From Bifidobacterium parmae (GTDB lineage: Bacteria > Actinomycetota > Actinomycetes > Actinomycetales > Bifidobacteriaceae), in NCBI RefSeq assembly GCF_002860365.1, contig NZ_NMWT01000015.1, positions 1 through 58,738 on the forward strand: a stretch of 58,738 nt of DNA, read 5' to 3'. The first letter of the stretch is position 1. Each line of letters starts with the position of its first letter. The notes under the pieces were generated by a model. That model made no database searches. It had not been told where the DNA came from and saw nothing but the letters and a program-made list of their open reading frames with translations. A program made the position numbers and the translations under genes. Of this stretch, positions 27,751 through 35,847 are shown in pieces.

Positions 27751-29172
27751 ATGACAGCCGTGAAGAACATCGAACGGCGTCGTCGGATGGGATTGTTGCT
27801 GTCGTCGATGTGCGCGACGGTGTTGACCCTACTGATGGCGTTCTGTTTCACACCACCCAACCAAGCCCAGGCGGCCGAAGCCGTCCCCACCTGCAACCCG
27901 TCCGCCACGAACGGATGCGTCAACGGCATCCTGCAGGACGCGTCCAAGAAGCCGATCGCCGGCGTCGAACTGAAGCTCACCGGCGCGGAAAGCGCCACGA
28001 CCACGACCGACGCGAACGGCAACTGGGCGTTCAGCGTCGGCAAGGACGGCTCGTACACCGTCACGATGGACGAGTCCGTCGCCAAGGAGCACGGACTCAA
28101 GGCCGCGACCGCCACCGTCAAGGTCGAGAAGAACAGCTTCGACGCGGCCCGTCAGGTGGTCCGCTTCGACAAGCCCGCGCCGGCCGCGGGCGGCTCCGGT
28201 TCCGCATCCGGCAAGTCCGGCGGTTCCACGTCCGGTTCGACCTCCTCGACCGCGACGGCCTCGTCCGACGCCGGCGGTGCCGGATCGAACATCGGCGCGC
28301 GGTTCTGGCAGCAGCTCTACTCCGGCGTGATCTTCGGCCTCATGCTCGGTCTCATGTCCGTCGGCATGAACCTCGTCTACGGCACCACCGGACTGAGCTC
28401 CTTCTCGCACGGCGAGCAGGTCACGCTCGGCGGCCTCATGGCGTTCGTCGGCACGCAGATCCTGCACTGGCCGCTCGTGCCTTCAGCGATTGTTGCGATC
28501 GCGATCGGCGGCCTCACCGGCTGGATCCAGAACGAGATCGTGTGGGCGCCGTTGCGCCGCAAGCACGTCGGCACCATGCAGCAGATGATCGTCACGATCG
28601 GCCTGTCGATGGCATTGCAATACCTGTTCCAGTTCTTCTTCGGCGGCGACATCAAAGGCATCGTCAAGTCCGTGCCGAGCAGCTTCCAGGTCGGCCCGAT
28701 CACCACCGATGCGCCGACGCTCATCTCCGCGGGCATCGCGATCGTCACGATCGTCGGCGTGAGCCTGTTCCTCTACCGGACGCGACTCGGCCGCGCGACC
28801 CGCGCCGTCTCCGACAACGCCGCGCTCGCCGCCGCGTCCGGCATCAACGTCGAACAGGTGGTGCGCATCGTGTGGATCATCTCCTGCGCGATGGCCGCGT
28901 TGTCCGGCGTGCTGCTCGGCGTCTACCTGAACGGCATCTCGTGGAACACCGGCGCGACGCTGCTGCTCCTCATGTTCGCCGCCGTCACGCTCGGCGGCCT
29001 CGGCACCGCGAACGGCGCGCTCGTCGGCTCGCTGATCATCGGCGTCGTCGCGGACATGAGCTCGCTCGTCATCCCCAACGACATGCGATACGCCAGCGCG
29101 CTGGCGATCCTCATCATCGTCCTGCTGGTGCGCCCGCAGGGCATCTTCGGCAAACAGCAAAGGGTGGGCTGA
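27751..29172 (+). CDS. livH: Branched-chain amino-acid type ABC permease LivH with fused N-terminal extracellular domain
   Basis: The 473-residue protein is much longer than the roughly 300 usual for LivH. Residues 1-48 include a signal-like hydrophobic segment (LLLSSMCATVLTLLMAFCF). About 49-130 form a carboxypeptidase-regulatory or SpaA-like beta domain (NGILQDASKKPIAGVELKL to GSYTVTMDES). A Ser/Gly linker follows, and LivH proper begins near residue 180 (FGLMLGLMSVGMNLVYGTTG). Conserved GGLGTANGALVGSLIIG lies near the end. The permease imports branched-chain amino acids or related polar substrates with LivM, LivG, LivF and LivK, encoded next. livM starts 3 bp after its stop. Confidence 0.88.
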   Translation: MTAVKNIERRRRMGLLLSSMCATVLTLLMAFCFTPPNQAQAAEAVPTCNPSATNGCVNGILQDASKKPIAGVELKLTGAESATTTTDANGNWAFSVGKDGSYTVTMDESVAKEHGLKAATATVKVEKNSFDAARQVVRFDKPAPAAGGSGSASGKSGGSTSGSTSSTATASSDAGGAGSNIGARFWQQLYSGVIFGLMLGLMSVGMNLVYGTTGLSSFSHGEQVTLGGLMAFVGTQILHWPLVPSAIVAIAIGGLTGWIQNEIVWAPLRRKHVGTMQQMIVTIGLSMALQYLFQFFFGGDIKGIVKSVPSSFQVGPITTDAPTLISAGIAIVTIVGVSLFLYRTRLGRATRAVSDNAALAAASGINVEQVVRIVWIISCAMAALSGVLLGVYLNGISWNTGATLLLLMFAAVTLGGLGTANGALVGSLIIGVVADMSSLVIPNDMRYASALAILIIVLLVRPQGIFGKQQRVG

Positions 29173-29175
29173 GAC

Positions 29176-30159
29176 ATGGACATCATGACCATCATCACCA
29201 ACACGCTGGGCGAGCTCATCGCGCCCACCACGGCGGCGTACGCGCTCGCCGCCATCGGATTGAACATCCACTTCGGCATGACCGGACTGATGAACATGGG
29301 CCAGGCGGGATTCATGCTGCTCGGCGCATACGGTTTCGCGATCACGCAGTCGATGGGCGCGAACCTGTTCACGTCCGTGTGCGCTGCGATCCTGCTCGCC
29401 GTGATCTACGCGCTGCTGCTCGGCATCCCGACGTTGAAGCTCGGCCCCGACTATCTCGCCATGGTCACGCTCGCCGCGGCCGAGATCATCCGCATCATCG
29501 GCCGTTCCACCGCGATGACGAAGCTCACCGGCGGCTCGGCCGGCATCTCGCCGCAGGACTTCACCACGAAGTTCGAGAACCTGTCGCCCCTGCCCGACGA
29601 TTCGACCACGTTCCTGTTCTGGACGTATTCGAACAACATCGCGAACTCGTGGTGGCTGCGCATCGTCGCCTGGGCGCTCGTCGTTATCGCCGCCGTGCTG
29701 TGCTGGCGCTGGTTCCGCTCCCCGTGGGGCCGCGTGCTCAAGGGCATCCGCGAGGACGAGAACGCGATCCGCTCGCTCGGCAAGAACGTCACCGTCTACA
29801 AGATGCAGGCGCTCATCATCGGCGGCATCTTCGGCGCGCTCGGCGGCATCATCTTCGTCCTGCCGCGTTCCGTGCAGCCCGATTCGCTGGGACGCGCGGT
29901 CACGTTCTACGCGTGGACGATCCTGCTGCTCGGCGGCGCGGCCACGATCTTCGGGCCGATCATCGGCTCCTGCCTGCTGTGGGTGCTGCTCACGTTCGTC
30001 AAGGAGCTGATGCGCGGCGCGATCCCCGAAACCGTCATTTCCTCCAACCAGGTCGAATCGCTCGGATGGGTGATCGTCGGCGTCGCGCTGATGTGCCTGG
30101 TGATCTTCAGACCGCAGGGTCTGCTGGGAGACCGAAAGGAGCTGGCCTTCAATGTCTGA
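29176..30159 (+). CDS. livM: Branched-chain amino-acid type ABC permease LivM
   Basis: The 327-residue membrane protein has the LivM pattern: YALAAIGLNIHFGMTGLMNMGQAGFMLLGAY (29 to about 60), LGPDYLAMVTLAAAEI, and GRVLKGIREDENAIRSLGKN, which is the cytoplasmic loop that contacts the ATPases. It pairs with LivH. Its last 8 bases overlap livG, and a GAAAGGAG site for livG lies within its end. Confidence 0.93.
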   Translation: MDIMTIITNTLGELIAPTTAAYALAAIGLNIHFGMTGLMNMGQAGFMLLGAYGFAITQSMGANLFTSVCAAILLAVIYALLLGIPTLKLGPDYLAMVTLAAAEIIRIIGRSTAMTKLTGGSAGISPQDFTTKFENLSPLPDDSTTFLFWTYSNNIANSWWLRIVAWALVVIAAVLCWRWFRSPWGRVLKGIREDENAIRSLGKNVTVYKMQALIIGGIFGALGGIIFVLPRSVQPDSLGRAVTFYAWTILLLGGAATIFGPIIGSCLLWVLLTFVKELMRGAIPETVISSNQVESLGWVIVGVALMCLVIFRPQGLLGDRKELAFNV

Positions 30160-31168
30160 GCAACTCGAGAACACGCCCGCGCCCGCGTCCGCGCCGTCGC
30201 CGGCGAAGGGCATCCAGCCCGGCAAGCCGTTCCACGACCTCGCCAAATGGGCCACCAAGGCCCCGGAGGGCGAGCACCTCATCTCCACCGCGTTCGGCGA
30301 CAAGGTGAAGGAGGACCTCAAATTCGTCAAGAACGAGCCCGGCGTGCACAAGCCCGATCCGATCCTCGTGGCCGACAACGTGACGCGCCGGTTCGGCGGC
30401 ATGACCGCCGTCGACGTCAAGCACTTCGAGATCGAACGGCACGGCATCACCGCGCTGATCGGCCCGAACGGCGCCGGCAAGACCACGTTCTTCAACCTGA
30501 TGACCGGCTTCGACGCACCGAACACGGGCGCGTGGCGGTTCGACGGCAAGGACCTCGCGCACGTGCACCCCGAACAGGTGGCGCGCATGGGCATGGTCCG
30601 CACGTTCCAGCTGACCAAGGTGATGAGCCGCCTCACCGTGCTCGACAACATGCTGCTCGGCGCGCCCGTCCAGCCCGGCGAGGGCCTGTTCCGCGCGCTC
30701 GTGCCCGGCCTGTGGAGGAAACAGGAGAAGGCGAACATCGAGAAGGCGGAGGCGCTGCTCGAACGGTTCCTGCTCATCAAGAAGAAGGACGATTTCGCCG
30801 GCTCGCTTTCCGGCGGCCAGCGCAAGCTCCTCGAAATGGCGCGTGCGCTGATGTCCGATCCGCAGCTCGTCATGCTCGACGAGCCGATGGCCGGCGTCAA
30901 CCCGGCGTTGAAGCAGTCGCTGCTCGACCACATCCTGTCGCTGCGCGAGGAAGGCACCACCGTGCTGTTCGTCGAACACGACATCAACATGGTCCGCCAC
31001 ATCGCCGACTGGGTGACCGTCATGGCCGAAGGCAAGATCGTCGCCGAAGGCCAGCCGAAGAGCGTGATGAACGATCCCGCCGTCATCGACGCCTACCTCG
31101 GCGCCCACGCCAACATCGACCTCGGCGACGACTCGGTGATGGACCTCAAGGAAAGCGAGGAACACTGA
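30152..31168 (+). CDS. livG: Branched-chain amino-acid type ABC ATPase LivG
   Basis: The 338-residue ATPase has Walker A GPNGAGKTT, LivG-typical VRTFQLTKVMSRLTVLDNML, the ABC signature LSGGQRKLLEMARAL, Walker B LVMLDEPMAGVNP and the switch His in FVEHDINMV. An N-terminal extension of about 65 residues before the ATPase fold is longer than usual. It energises transport through LivH/LivM. It starts inside the end of livM, and livF follows after one base. Confidence 0.94.
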   Translation: MSEQLENTPAPASAPSPAKGIQPGKPFHDLAKWATKAPEGEHLISTAFGDKVKEDLKFVKNEPGVHKPDPILVADNVTRRFGGMTAVDVKHFEIERHGITALIGPNGAGKTTFFNLMTGFDAPNTGAWRFDGKDLAHVHPEQVARMGMVRTFQLTKVMSRLTVLDNMLLGAPVQPGEGLFRALVPGLWRKQEKANIEKAEALLERFLLIKKKDDFAGSLSGGQRKLLEMARALMSDPQLVMLDEPMAGVNPALKQSLLDHILSLREEGTTVLFVEHDINMVRHIADWVTVMAEGKIVAEGQPKSVMNDPAVIDAYLGAHANIDLGDDSVMDLKESEEH

Positions 31169-31169
31169 C

Positions 31170-31991
31170 ATGACCGCTACAGTATTGGCGCCCGCCGCGT
31201 CCGCGACCGACGCGCGTCCGCGCTCCGAAATCCACGTGGGCGAGCCGGAAGGCGAACCCCTCCTCGACGCCGTCGACCTCGTCGCCGGCTACATCCCCGG
31301 CGTGAACATCCTGAACGGCGCATCCCTCACCCTCCACGAAGGCGAGATCGTCGGCATCATCGGCCCGAACGGCGCCGGCAAATCCACGCTCCTCAAATCG
31401 TTGTTCGGGCTCGTCCACATCCACTCCGGGCATCTGATCCTGAAAGGCGAGGATATCACCAACCTGCGCGCCGACAAGCTCGTCTCCCTCGGCGTCGGCT
31501 TCGTGCCGCAGACCGAAAACGTGTTTCCGAGCCTCACCATCGCCGAGAACATGCACATGGGCGCCTACCAGGCGCCGAAGAAGTTCAACGAACGCTTCGA
31601 CTACGTGTGCTCGATCTTCCCCAGACTGGGGGAGCGCAAGGACCAGCTCGCCGGATCCCTGTCCGGCGGCGAACGCCAGATGGTCGCCATGGCCCGCGCC
31701 CTGATGATGAACCCGTCCGTGCTGCTCCTCGACGAGCCGTCCGCCGGCCTGTCGCCGATGCTCCAGGACGAGACCTTCATCCGCGTACGCCAGGTCAACA
31801 AGGCCGGCGTATCCGTCATCATCGTCGAACAGAACGCACGCCGCTGCCTGCAGATCTGCGACCGCGGCTACGTCCTCGACCAAGGCCGCAACGCCTACTC
31901 CGGCAAGGGCCGCGACCTGCTGGAAGACCCCAAGGTCATCTCGCTGTACCTCGGCAACCTCGAACAGGAGGTAGAGGAAGAAGGCCAGTGA
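31170..31991 (+). CDS. livF: Branched-chain amino-acid type ABC ATPase LivF
   Basis: The 273-residue ATPase has Walker A GPNGAGKSTLLKSLFG, VPQTENVFPSLTIAENM, signature LSGGERQMVAMARAL, Walker B VLLLDEPSAGLSP and the LivF switch IIVEQNARRCL. The N-terminal 30 residues precede the fold. It is the second nucleotide-binding subunit of the importer. It is followed by 161 bp, then the binding-protein gene. Confidence 0.94.
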   Translation: MTATVLAPAASATDARPRSEIHVGEPEGEPLLDAVDLVAGYIPGVNILNGASLTLHEGEIVGIIGPNGAGKSTLLKSLFGLVHIHSGHLILKGEDITNLRADKLVSLGVGFVPQTENVFPSLTIAENMHMGAYQAPKKFNERFDYVCSIFPRLGERKDQLAGSLSGGERQMVAMARALMMNPSVLLLDEPSAGLSPMLQDETFIRVRQVNKAGVSVIIVEQNARRCLQICDRGYVLDQGRNAYSGKGRDLLEDPKVISLYLGNLEQEVEEEGQ

Positions 31992-32152
31992 TGGTGTGTC
32001 TTCGGCGTTGCCCCTCGGTCGACGTGCCTTCGCACGCCTTCCCTCGGTGCGCCTTGAATCCACACGCATCACCGACCTTCTTACAGAAGGCCAGTAACCC
32101 ATATCCCGTCTCACAACACGTTCATATTCGCTTGAATAGAGAGGAAGCAATC
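31992..32152 (+). promoter_or_regulatory. Gap before livK, probable internal promoter
   Basis: The segment contains directly repeated cctcggt/cttcg words and is AT-richer towards 32090-32140 (ttcatattcgcttgaataga). GAGAGGAAG at 32138-32146 is the livK ribosome binding site. The spacing suggests a separate promoter or processing that lets the binding protein be made in excess. Confidence 0.35.
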
Positions 32153-33418
32153 ATGAACAGCAAGAAGAGGATTCTATTCACCGCCACGGCGGCTGTCGCA
32201 GCCGCCGTCATGGCGCTCGCCGGCTGCGGCTCGGCAGGCTCGTCGTCCGCATCCGGCTCGTCGTCCGGCAAGAAGGACGCGTTCGTGCTCGGCGGCCTGT
32301 GGCCGGAAACCGGCTCGCTCGCCTACCTCGCGCCGCCGGAACTCGCCGCCGAGAAACTCGCCGTCAGCGACATCAACGCGGCAGGCGGCGTCCTCGGCAA
32401 AGACGTGACCACCACCGACGCCGACACCTCCGACGCGGACCATGCGGACCAGAACACGTCCGCCGTCCAATCCGTGATGTCGAAGAACCCGTCGTTCGTG
32501 ATCGGCCCCGCCTCCAGCGCCGTCGTCAAGAACGTGTACAAGACCATCACCGAACAGAAGATCCCGATGCTCTCGATGGGCGCCACCAGCTCCGACTTCT
32601 CCGGCCTGAGCCCGTACTTCTTCCGCACCGTCCCGCCGGACACCGTGCAGGGCACCGTGCTCGGCCAGGTCATCGCGCAGGACGGCGTGAAGAACCTCGC
32701 CGTCGCGGTGTTCAACGACGAGTACGGCACCGGCCTGCGCGACACGGTCGTCAAGACCGTGAAGGACGCGGGCGTCAACATCGTCTACGGCGAGAAGGAC
32801 GCGTTCGACCCGACCGAGACGAACTTCTCGTCCATCGCCACCGCGATCAAGGCGAGCAAGCCGGACGCGGTCGCCGTGATTGCCTTCGACCAGACCAAGC
32901 CGCTCGTCAAGGCGCTCGCCTCCGCCGGCGTCGACACGCACAAGCTGTACTTCGTCGACGGCAACACGTCCGACTATTCGAAGGATCTCGACGCGGGACT
33001 CCTCGAAGGCTCGAAGGGCACGATCCCGGGCGTACAGGCGTCCGACGAATTCCAGAAGAAGCTCGTCAAGGCGTACGGCAAGGACATCAGCACCTTCACC
33101 TACGGCGCCGAAACGTATGACGGCATCATCCTCGCCGCGCTCGCCGCACAGAAGGGTGGCAGCGCGGACGGCGAGACCATCCAGAAGAACATGGCGGCCG
33201 TCTCCGGTGCGAACGGCGGCACCGAATGCACGACCTACAAGGACTGCCTCGCCGCGCTGAAGTCCGGCAAGAGCATCCACTACAAGGGCGTGACCGGCAT
33301 CGGCCCGTTCAACTCGAGCAACGACCCGAGCTCCGCCAACATCGGCGTGTACAAGTTCGATGCGAAGAACGTGCCGAACTTCGACCACGCGCAGGAAGGC
33401 AAGGTCCCGACCAAGTGA
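32153..33418 (+). CDS. livK: Branched-chain amino-acid type substrate-binding lipoprotein
   Basis: The 421-residue protein has a lipoprotein signal with lipobox LAGC, acylated Cys near residue 25, then a Ser/Gly linker. A type I periplasmic-binding fold follows (GGLWPETGSLAYLAPPELAAEKLAVSDINAAGGVLGK, written here in part). It is a Leu/Ile/Val-binding-protein-like receptor on the outer face of the membrane. The exact ligand cannot be read. The ATG at 32153 has a strong Shine-Dalgarno. A long open frame upstream is a shadow of livF and the gap. Confidence 0.9.
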   Translation: MNSKKRILFTATAAVAAAVMALAGCGSAGSSSASGSSSGKKDAFVLGGLWPETGSLAYLAPPELAAEKLAVSDINAAGGVLGKDVTTTDADTSDADHADQNTSAVQSVMSKNPSFVIGPASSAVVKNVYKTITEQKIPMLSMGATSSDFSGLSPYFFRTVPPDTVQGTVLGQVIAQDGVKNLAVAVFNDEYGTGLRDTVVKTVKDAGVNIVYGEKDAFDPTETNFSSIATAIKASKPDAVAVIAFDQTKPLVKALASAGVDTHKLYFVDGNTSDYSKDLDAGLLEGSKGTIPGVQASDEFQKKLVKAYGKDISTFTYGAETYDGIILAALAAQKGGSADGETIQKNMAAVSGANGGTECTTYKDCLAALKSGKSIHYKGVTGIGPFNSSNDPSSANIGVYKFDAKNVPNFDHAQEGKVPTK

Positions 33419-33496
33419 TCGGAAGCGGCGTTGGAAGCGGCGTTGGAAGCGGCGTGAGGCCGATCTTCTGATGAAGGCGTCCTGATGCCGATTCGG

Positions 33497-33539
33497 TGAG
33501 GGCCCGTCGATGCGTTTGCCGCGCATCGACGGGCCCTCA
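33497..33539. terminator. Bidirectional terminator hairpin after livK
   Basis: An 18-bp perfect inverted repeat (arms TGAGGGCCCGTCGATGCG and its complement) lies between the convergent livK and cupin genes. It is preceded by three 13-bp repeats ggaagcggcgttg at about 33421-33456. No long T-run follows, so the terminator call is from strength and position. Confidence 0.65.
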
Positions 33540-33591
33540 TGTTGCCGCTCTTCCGACCCTCGTGTTTCTGTGCTTTCGCACGTCCGGCCGC

Positions 33592-34050
33592 TCAGCCGCG
33601 GTTGTCGAACATCTGCAACAGCATCTTGCTCGGTTCGAGCGCGTAGACCGTGTGCGGCAGGCGCGCGCTCAGATACACGATGCCGCCCGCCGTGAGCTCG
33701 ACCTCGCGCTCGCCGCCGCCGATGCGCAGCCGGCCTTCGAGCACCTGGATCGTCACGGGCATGGCCGCGGTGTGCTCGCTCAGCGCCTGGTCCTTGTCGA
33801 AGGCGAACAGCACGGCGCGCAGGCCGTCCTCGCGCAGCACCGTGCGCGACACGGTCGCCTCCTCCTGGATGTCGATCAGCGCGGCCAGATCGGCGACGTA
33901 GCCCAGATGCGGTTCGACGGTGATGGCGTGGCCTTCGGCGTCGCGGCGGCACTTGCCATGCCCGCCGCCGCACCTGCACTGGTGCCGTGCGGGCTGTGGC
34001 TGTGCCGGCTGTGTGGTCTCGTTGGTGGTCTTGGTGGTCTCATCTGCCAT
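33592..34050 (-). CDS. Cupin domain protein
   Basis: The 152-residue protein has a His/Cys-rich N-terminal stretch (HQCRCGGGHGKCRRD, residues about 23-37) that could bind metal. A single cupin barrel follows: LSEHTAAMPVTIQVLEGRLRI is motif 1 (with few of the usual His ligands) and LTAGGIVYLSARLPHTVYA is motif 2. The function of such small cupins is mostly unknown; metal-dependent sensing or enzymology is possible. It is a single-gene unit converging on livK. Confidence 0.75.
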   Translation of the reverse strand: MADETTKTTNETTQPAQPQPARHQCRCGGGHGKCRRDAEGHAITVEPHLGYVADLAALIDIQEEATVSRTVLREDGLRAVLFAFDKDQALSEHTAAMPVTIQVLEGRLRIGGGEREVELTAGGIVYLSARLPHTVYALEPSKMLLQMFDNRG

Positions 34051-34221
34051 GATGCGCTCCCGTTCGTCAGCCCCGTGGGCCGTATGGATGTTTCGTCACC
34101 ATCCATTATCAGGTCTTCCGGTAGCGATGCGTTGTGGTTCTCGGTGGGTTCGGCGCGTTTGATTGTGAAGAGCCCAAGATCTGTAGCCCTGTAGTCCCTA
34201 TACCCATCGCCCGGCTTCCCG

Positions 34222-34262
34222 CTCCCGCTGGCGGGAGCTGTCAGACGGAGTCTGACTGAGGG
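34222..34262. repeat. Copy of the dispersed palindrome family
   Basis: CTCCCGCTGGCGGGAG at 34222-34237 is followed by ctgtcagacggagtctgactgagggtgg, the same order of elements as at 19557-19600. It sits between the cupin gene and the tRNA terminator. Confidence 0.8.
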
Positions 34263-34277
34263 TGGTTGTGAATGCGA

Positions 34278-34308
34278 AAAGGCCGGGGCGCGTAACGCTC
34301 CGGCCTTT
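34278..34308 (-). terminator. Terminator of the tRNA cluster
   Basis: AAAGGCCGGgGCG and CGCtCCGGCCTTT form a stem with one G-T pair and end in ttttc on the minus strand. It directly follows tRNA-Lys on the minus strand. Confidence 0.8.
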
Positions 34309-34313
34309 CTCTG

Positions 34314-34387
34314 TGCCCCCGCAGGGATTCGAACCCTGGACACGCTGATTAAGAGTCAGCTGCTCTAACCAACTGAGCTACAGGGGC
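34314..34387 (-). tRNA. tRNA-Lys (anticodon CTT)
   Basis: On the minus strand, the acceptor GCCCCTG pairs with the 3' CGGGGGC region, and the D arm TAGCTCAGTTGGTTAGAGC is standard. The anticodon stem GCTGA/TCAGC holds the loop CTCTTAA, giving CTT. The T arm has GGTTCGAATCC. It is 74 nt with no encoded CCA. It is the last of three tRNA genes on this strand. Confidence 0.95.
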
Positions 34388-34405
34388 AGTTGGTTCCTTT
34401 CGGAG

Positions 34406-34477
<72 letters not shown>

Positions 34478-34478
34478 G

Positions 34479-34560
34479 TGGCGGATAGTGGATTCGAACC
34501 ACTGAAGCACGAAGCGGCTGATTTACAGTCAGCTCCCTTTGACCGCTTGGGAAATCCGCC
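34479..34560 (-). tRNA. tRNA-Tyr (anticodon GTA)
   Basis: This class II tRNA is 82 nt. The acceptor GGCGGAT pairs with ATCCGCC, the anticodon arm GCTGA-CTGTAAA-TCAGC gives GTA, a long variable arm follows, and the T arm is AGTGG-TTCGAAT-CCACT. It is separated from tRNA-Thr by one base. Confidence 0.94.
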
Positions 34561-34670
34561 GATCCGTTCCCTCCGCGGCCAGGCCATTCGGCCCGACCCC
34601 TTAAAGGCAACCTGAACATAATGGCACGTCATCGCGCATCGCGCAAGTCGGCACGTCGCGCGGGTCCCGT

Positions 34671-34708
34671 CGTGCCGTCACCATCACATTCACGATGATG
34701 ACGGCACG
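34671..34708. repeat. Inverted repeat upstream of the 34-residue ORF
   Basis: CGTGCCGTCAcCATC and GATGaTGACGGCACG form 15-bp arms with one mismatch around an 8-base loop. It could be a terminator for leftward or rightward transcription or an operator for the small gene. The rest of the 34561-34820 gap shows no gene. Confidence 0.6.
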
Positions 34709-34820
34709 TGTTCACCTGCACGTGGTCGAATACACATCCTGTGGAAACGCGCGCGGAGTACACCGGAGATTGATAACGATGAGGCCCGGCCCTAAGGAAC
34801 AGAGGAACGAAGGAGCGATC

Positions 34821-34925
34821 ATGCAGAACAGCAATCATTACGAAGCGCATCACTACAACGCGTCGCACGCCGACGACAACCAGTACGACGCCTACATGTA
34901 CGACGAGTACGGCATCGAGCGCTGA
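34821..34925 (+). CDS. Small His/Tyr/Asp-rich peptide, 34 residues
   Basis: The ATG at 34821 is preceded by GAAGGAG with ideal spacing, which makes translation credible. The peptide runs MQNSNHYEAHHYNAS to YMYDEYGIER. It has four His, six Tyr and seven Asp/Glu in 34 residues, a composition suited to metal binding, and no membrane segment. I do not recognise a family. It sits next to the zinc-related island, converging on the CobW-like gene, but no clear Zur box precedes it. Confidence 0.55.
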   Translation: MQNSNHYEAHHYNASHADDNQYDAYMYDEYGIER

Positions 34926-35008
34926 CTTCGTCGCGTGCGATGCCCCCCGCAGGGCGGGGAAACCGGAATGGCGCGCGGGCGGCGTTGATGCCGCCGTTTC
35001 AGCGGCCC

Positions 35009-35797
35009 TTATCGCATTTGCACCCTTTCGCCGTGTCGAACGTGGTGCATCAGGTCTCCAAGGCCGATGTCGCGGGCGTCCTCATGCACTAGTGCGTCAT
35101 GCTTGGCGATGGCGCGAATGATGTCGCGGCATCGGCATTCGCCGTCCGCGTCCAGATGGCGCGCCAGGCAGCCGGCTCCGACCACCGGCAACTCCAGCAC
35201 GCATGTGGCCTCGCGAATCAGGCGGGAGACCACGGCACCGGTGGAGCGTTCGTCATAGATGCCGTCTTCCGCTCCCAGACCGTAGAGGCAGAGCCGGTCG
35301 TCATCGAAGAACCGTTCCTCGAATTCGTCCAGTCCGACCGCGTTGGCGATGGCCCCGACGAACATCGACCCACCCCACTCGTTGAGACTGAACGAATCAG
35401 CCAGATACTGCGCCACCGGCGTAGCCTCAAGGCCCACCGGCAGGGAGATCAGGAACGCGTCCGCTTTGCCGTGCAGTGATTCGAGCGTCCGGCCGATGTC
35501 ATGCTTGACCGTGCAGCTCATGCAGCACTCCTCCAGTCCGAACGAATCGGACTCTCCGAACACCACGCCGCTCACCTGCGGGCGCGCGATGTTGCGGATG
35601 ATGTCGAGCCCTGATTCCGCGGCGTCGTTCGGGCGCACGTCATAGGTGATCGTGCACACGCGGGGAAGGGAATCGGCCAAGGAGAACGCCACGGCATCAA
35701 GGCTCAATCGGTCGGCTCCGGTAAGCAGCACCACGGGGGTGCGGTCTTCGGCGTTTCTCTCGGCGTTTCCTTGTGTTTGCAGGTGCGGATGGATCAT
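35009..35797 (-). CDS. CobW/Zn-chaperone-like protein lacking Walker A
   Basis: The 262-residue protein resembles COG0523/CobW members in layout. A first strand VVLLTGADRLSLDAVAFSL sits where the P-loop should be, a Cys motif ECCMSCTVKHD lies where GCxCC normally is, and a C-terminal alpha/beta domain follows. The GxxGxGKS/T of Walker A is missing, so GTP binding is doubtful. The Cys motif suggests metal binding. The ATG at 35797 has AGAAAGG upstream; the frame extends 38 codons further without a good site. It is divergent from the alternative ribosomal protein operon and shares its Zur-like site. It probably helps place or spare zinc under starvation. Confidence 0.7.
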   Translation of the reverse strand: MIHPHLQTQGNAERNAEDRTPVVLLTGADRLSLDAVAFSLADSLPRVCTITYDVRPNDAAESGLDIIRNIARPQVSGVVFGESDSFGLEECCMSCTVKHDIGRTLESLHGKADAFLISLPVGLEATPVAQYLADSFSLNEWGGSMFVGAIANAVGLDEFEERFFDDDRLCLYGLGAEDGIYDERSTGAVVSRLIREATCVLELPVVGAGCLARHLDADGECRCRDIIRAIAKHDALVHEDARDIGLGDLMHHVRHGERVQMR

Positions 35798-35813
35798 GTC
35801 AGCCTTTCTTATT

Positions 35814-35836
35814 TGATAATGGTTATCATTATGATA
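35814..35836. promoter_or_regulatory. Zur-like operator in divergent promoter
   Basis: TGATAA-TGG-TTATCA (35814-35828) is a perfect palindrome, and the overlapping TAATG-GTTAT-CATTA extends it. This resembles actinobacterial Zur boxes (TGAAAATGATTTTCA type). TATGAT at 35830-35835 can be the -10 of the rightward operon, so a bound repressor would block it. AT-rich bases are confined to this site in a GC-rich background. Confidence 0.78.
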
Positions 35837-35847
35837 CACTCGCAGAC

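Noticed and set aside
24619-31086. Very long minus-strand open frames opposite purA, the crcB genes and the liv operon (for example about 24.6-27.2 kb and 28.5-31.1 kb)
   Set aside because: They are antisense shadows of strong plus-strand genes. In high-GC DNA the mirror frame lacks stops, and their translations are Arg/His/Val/Asp-rich with no family features.
34765-34785. Zur-box-like TTGATAACGATGA upstream of the 34-residue ORF
   Set aside because: Only one half resembles the site at 35814-35828 and there is no matching second arm.
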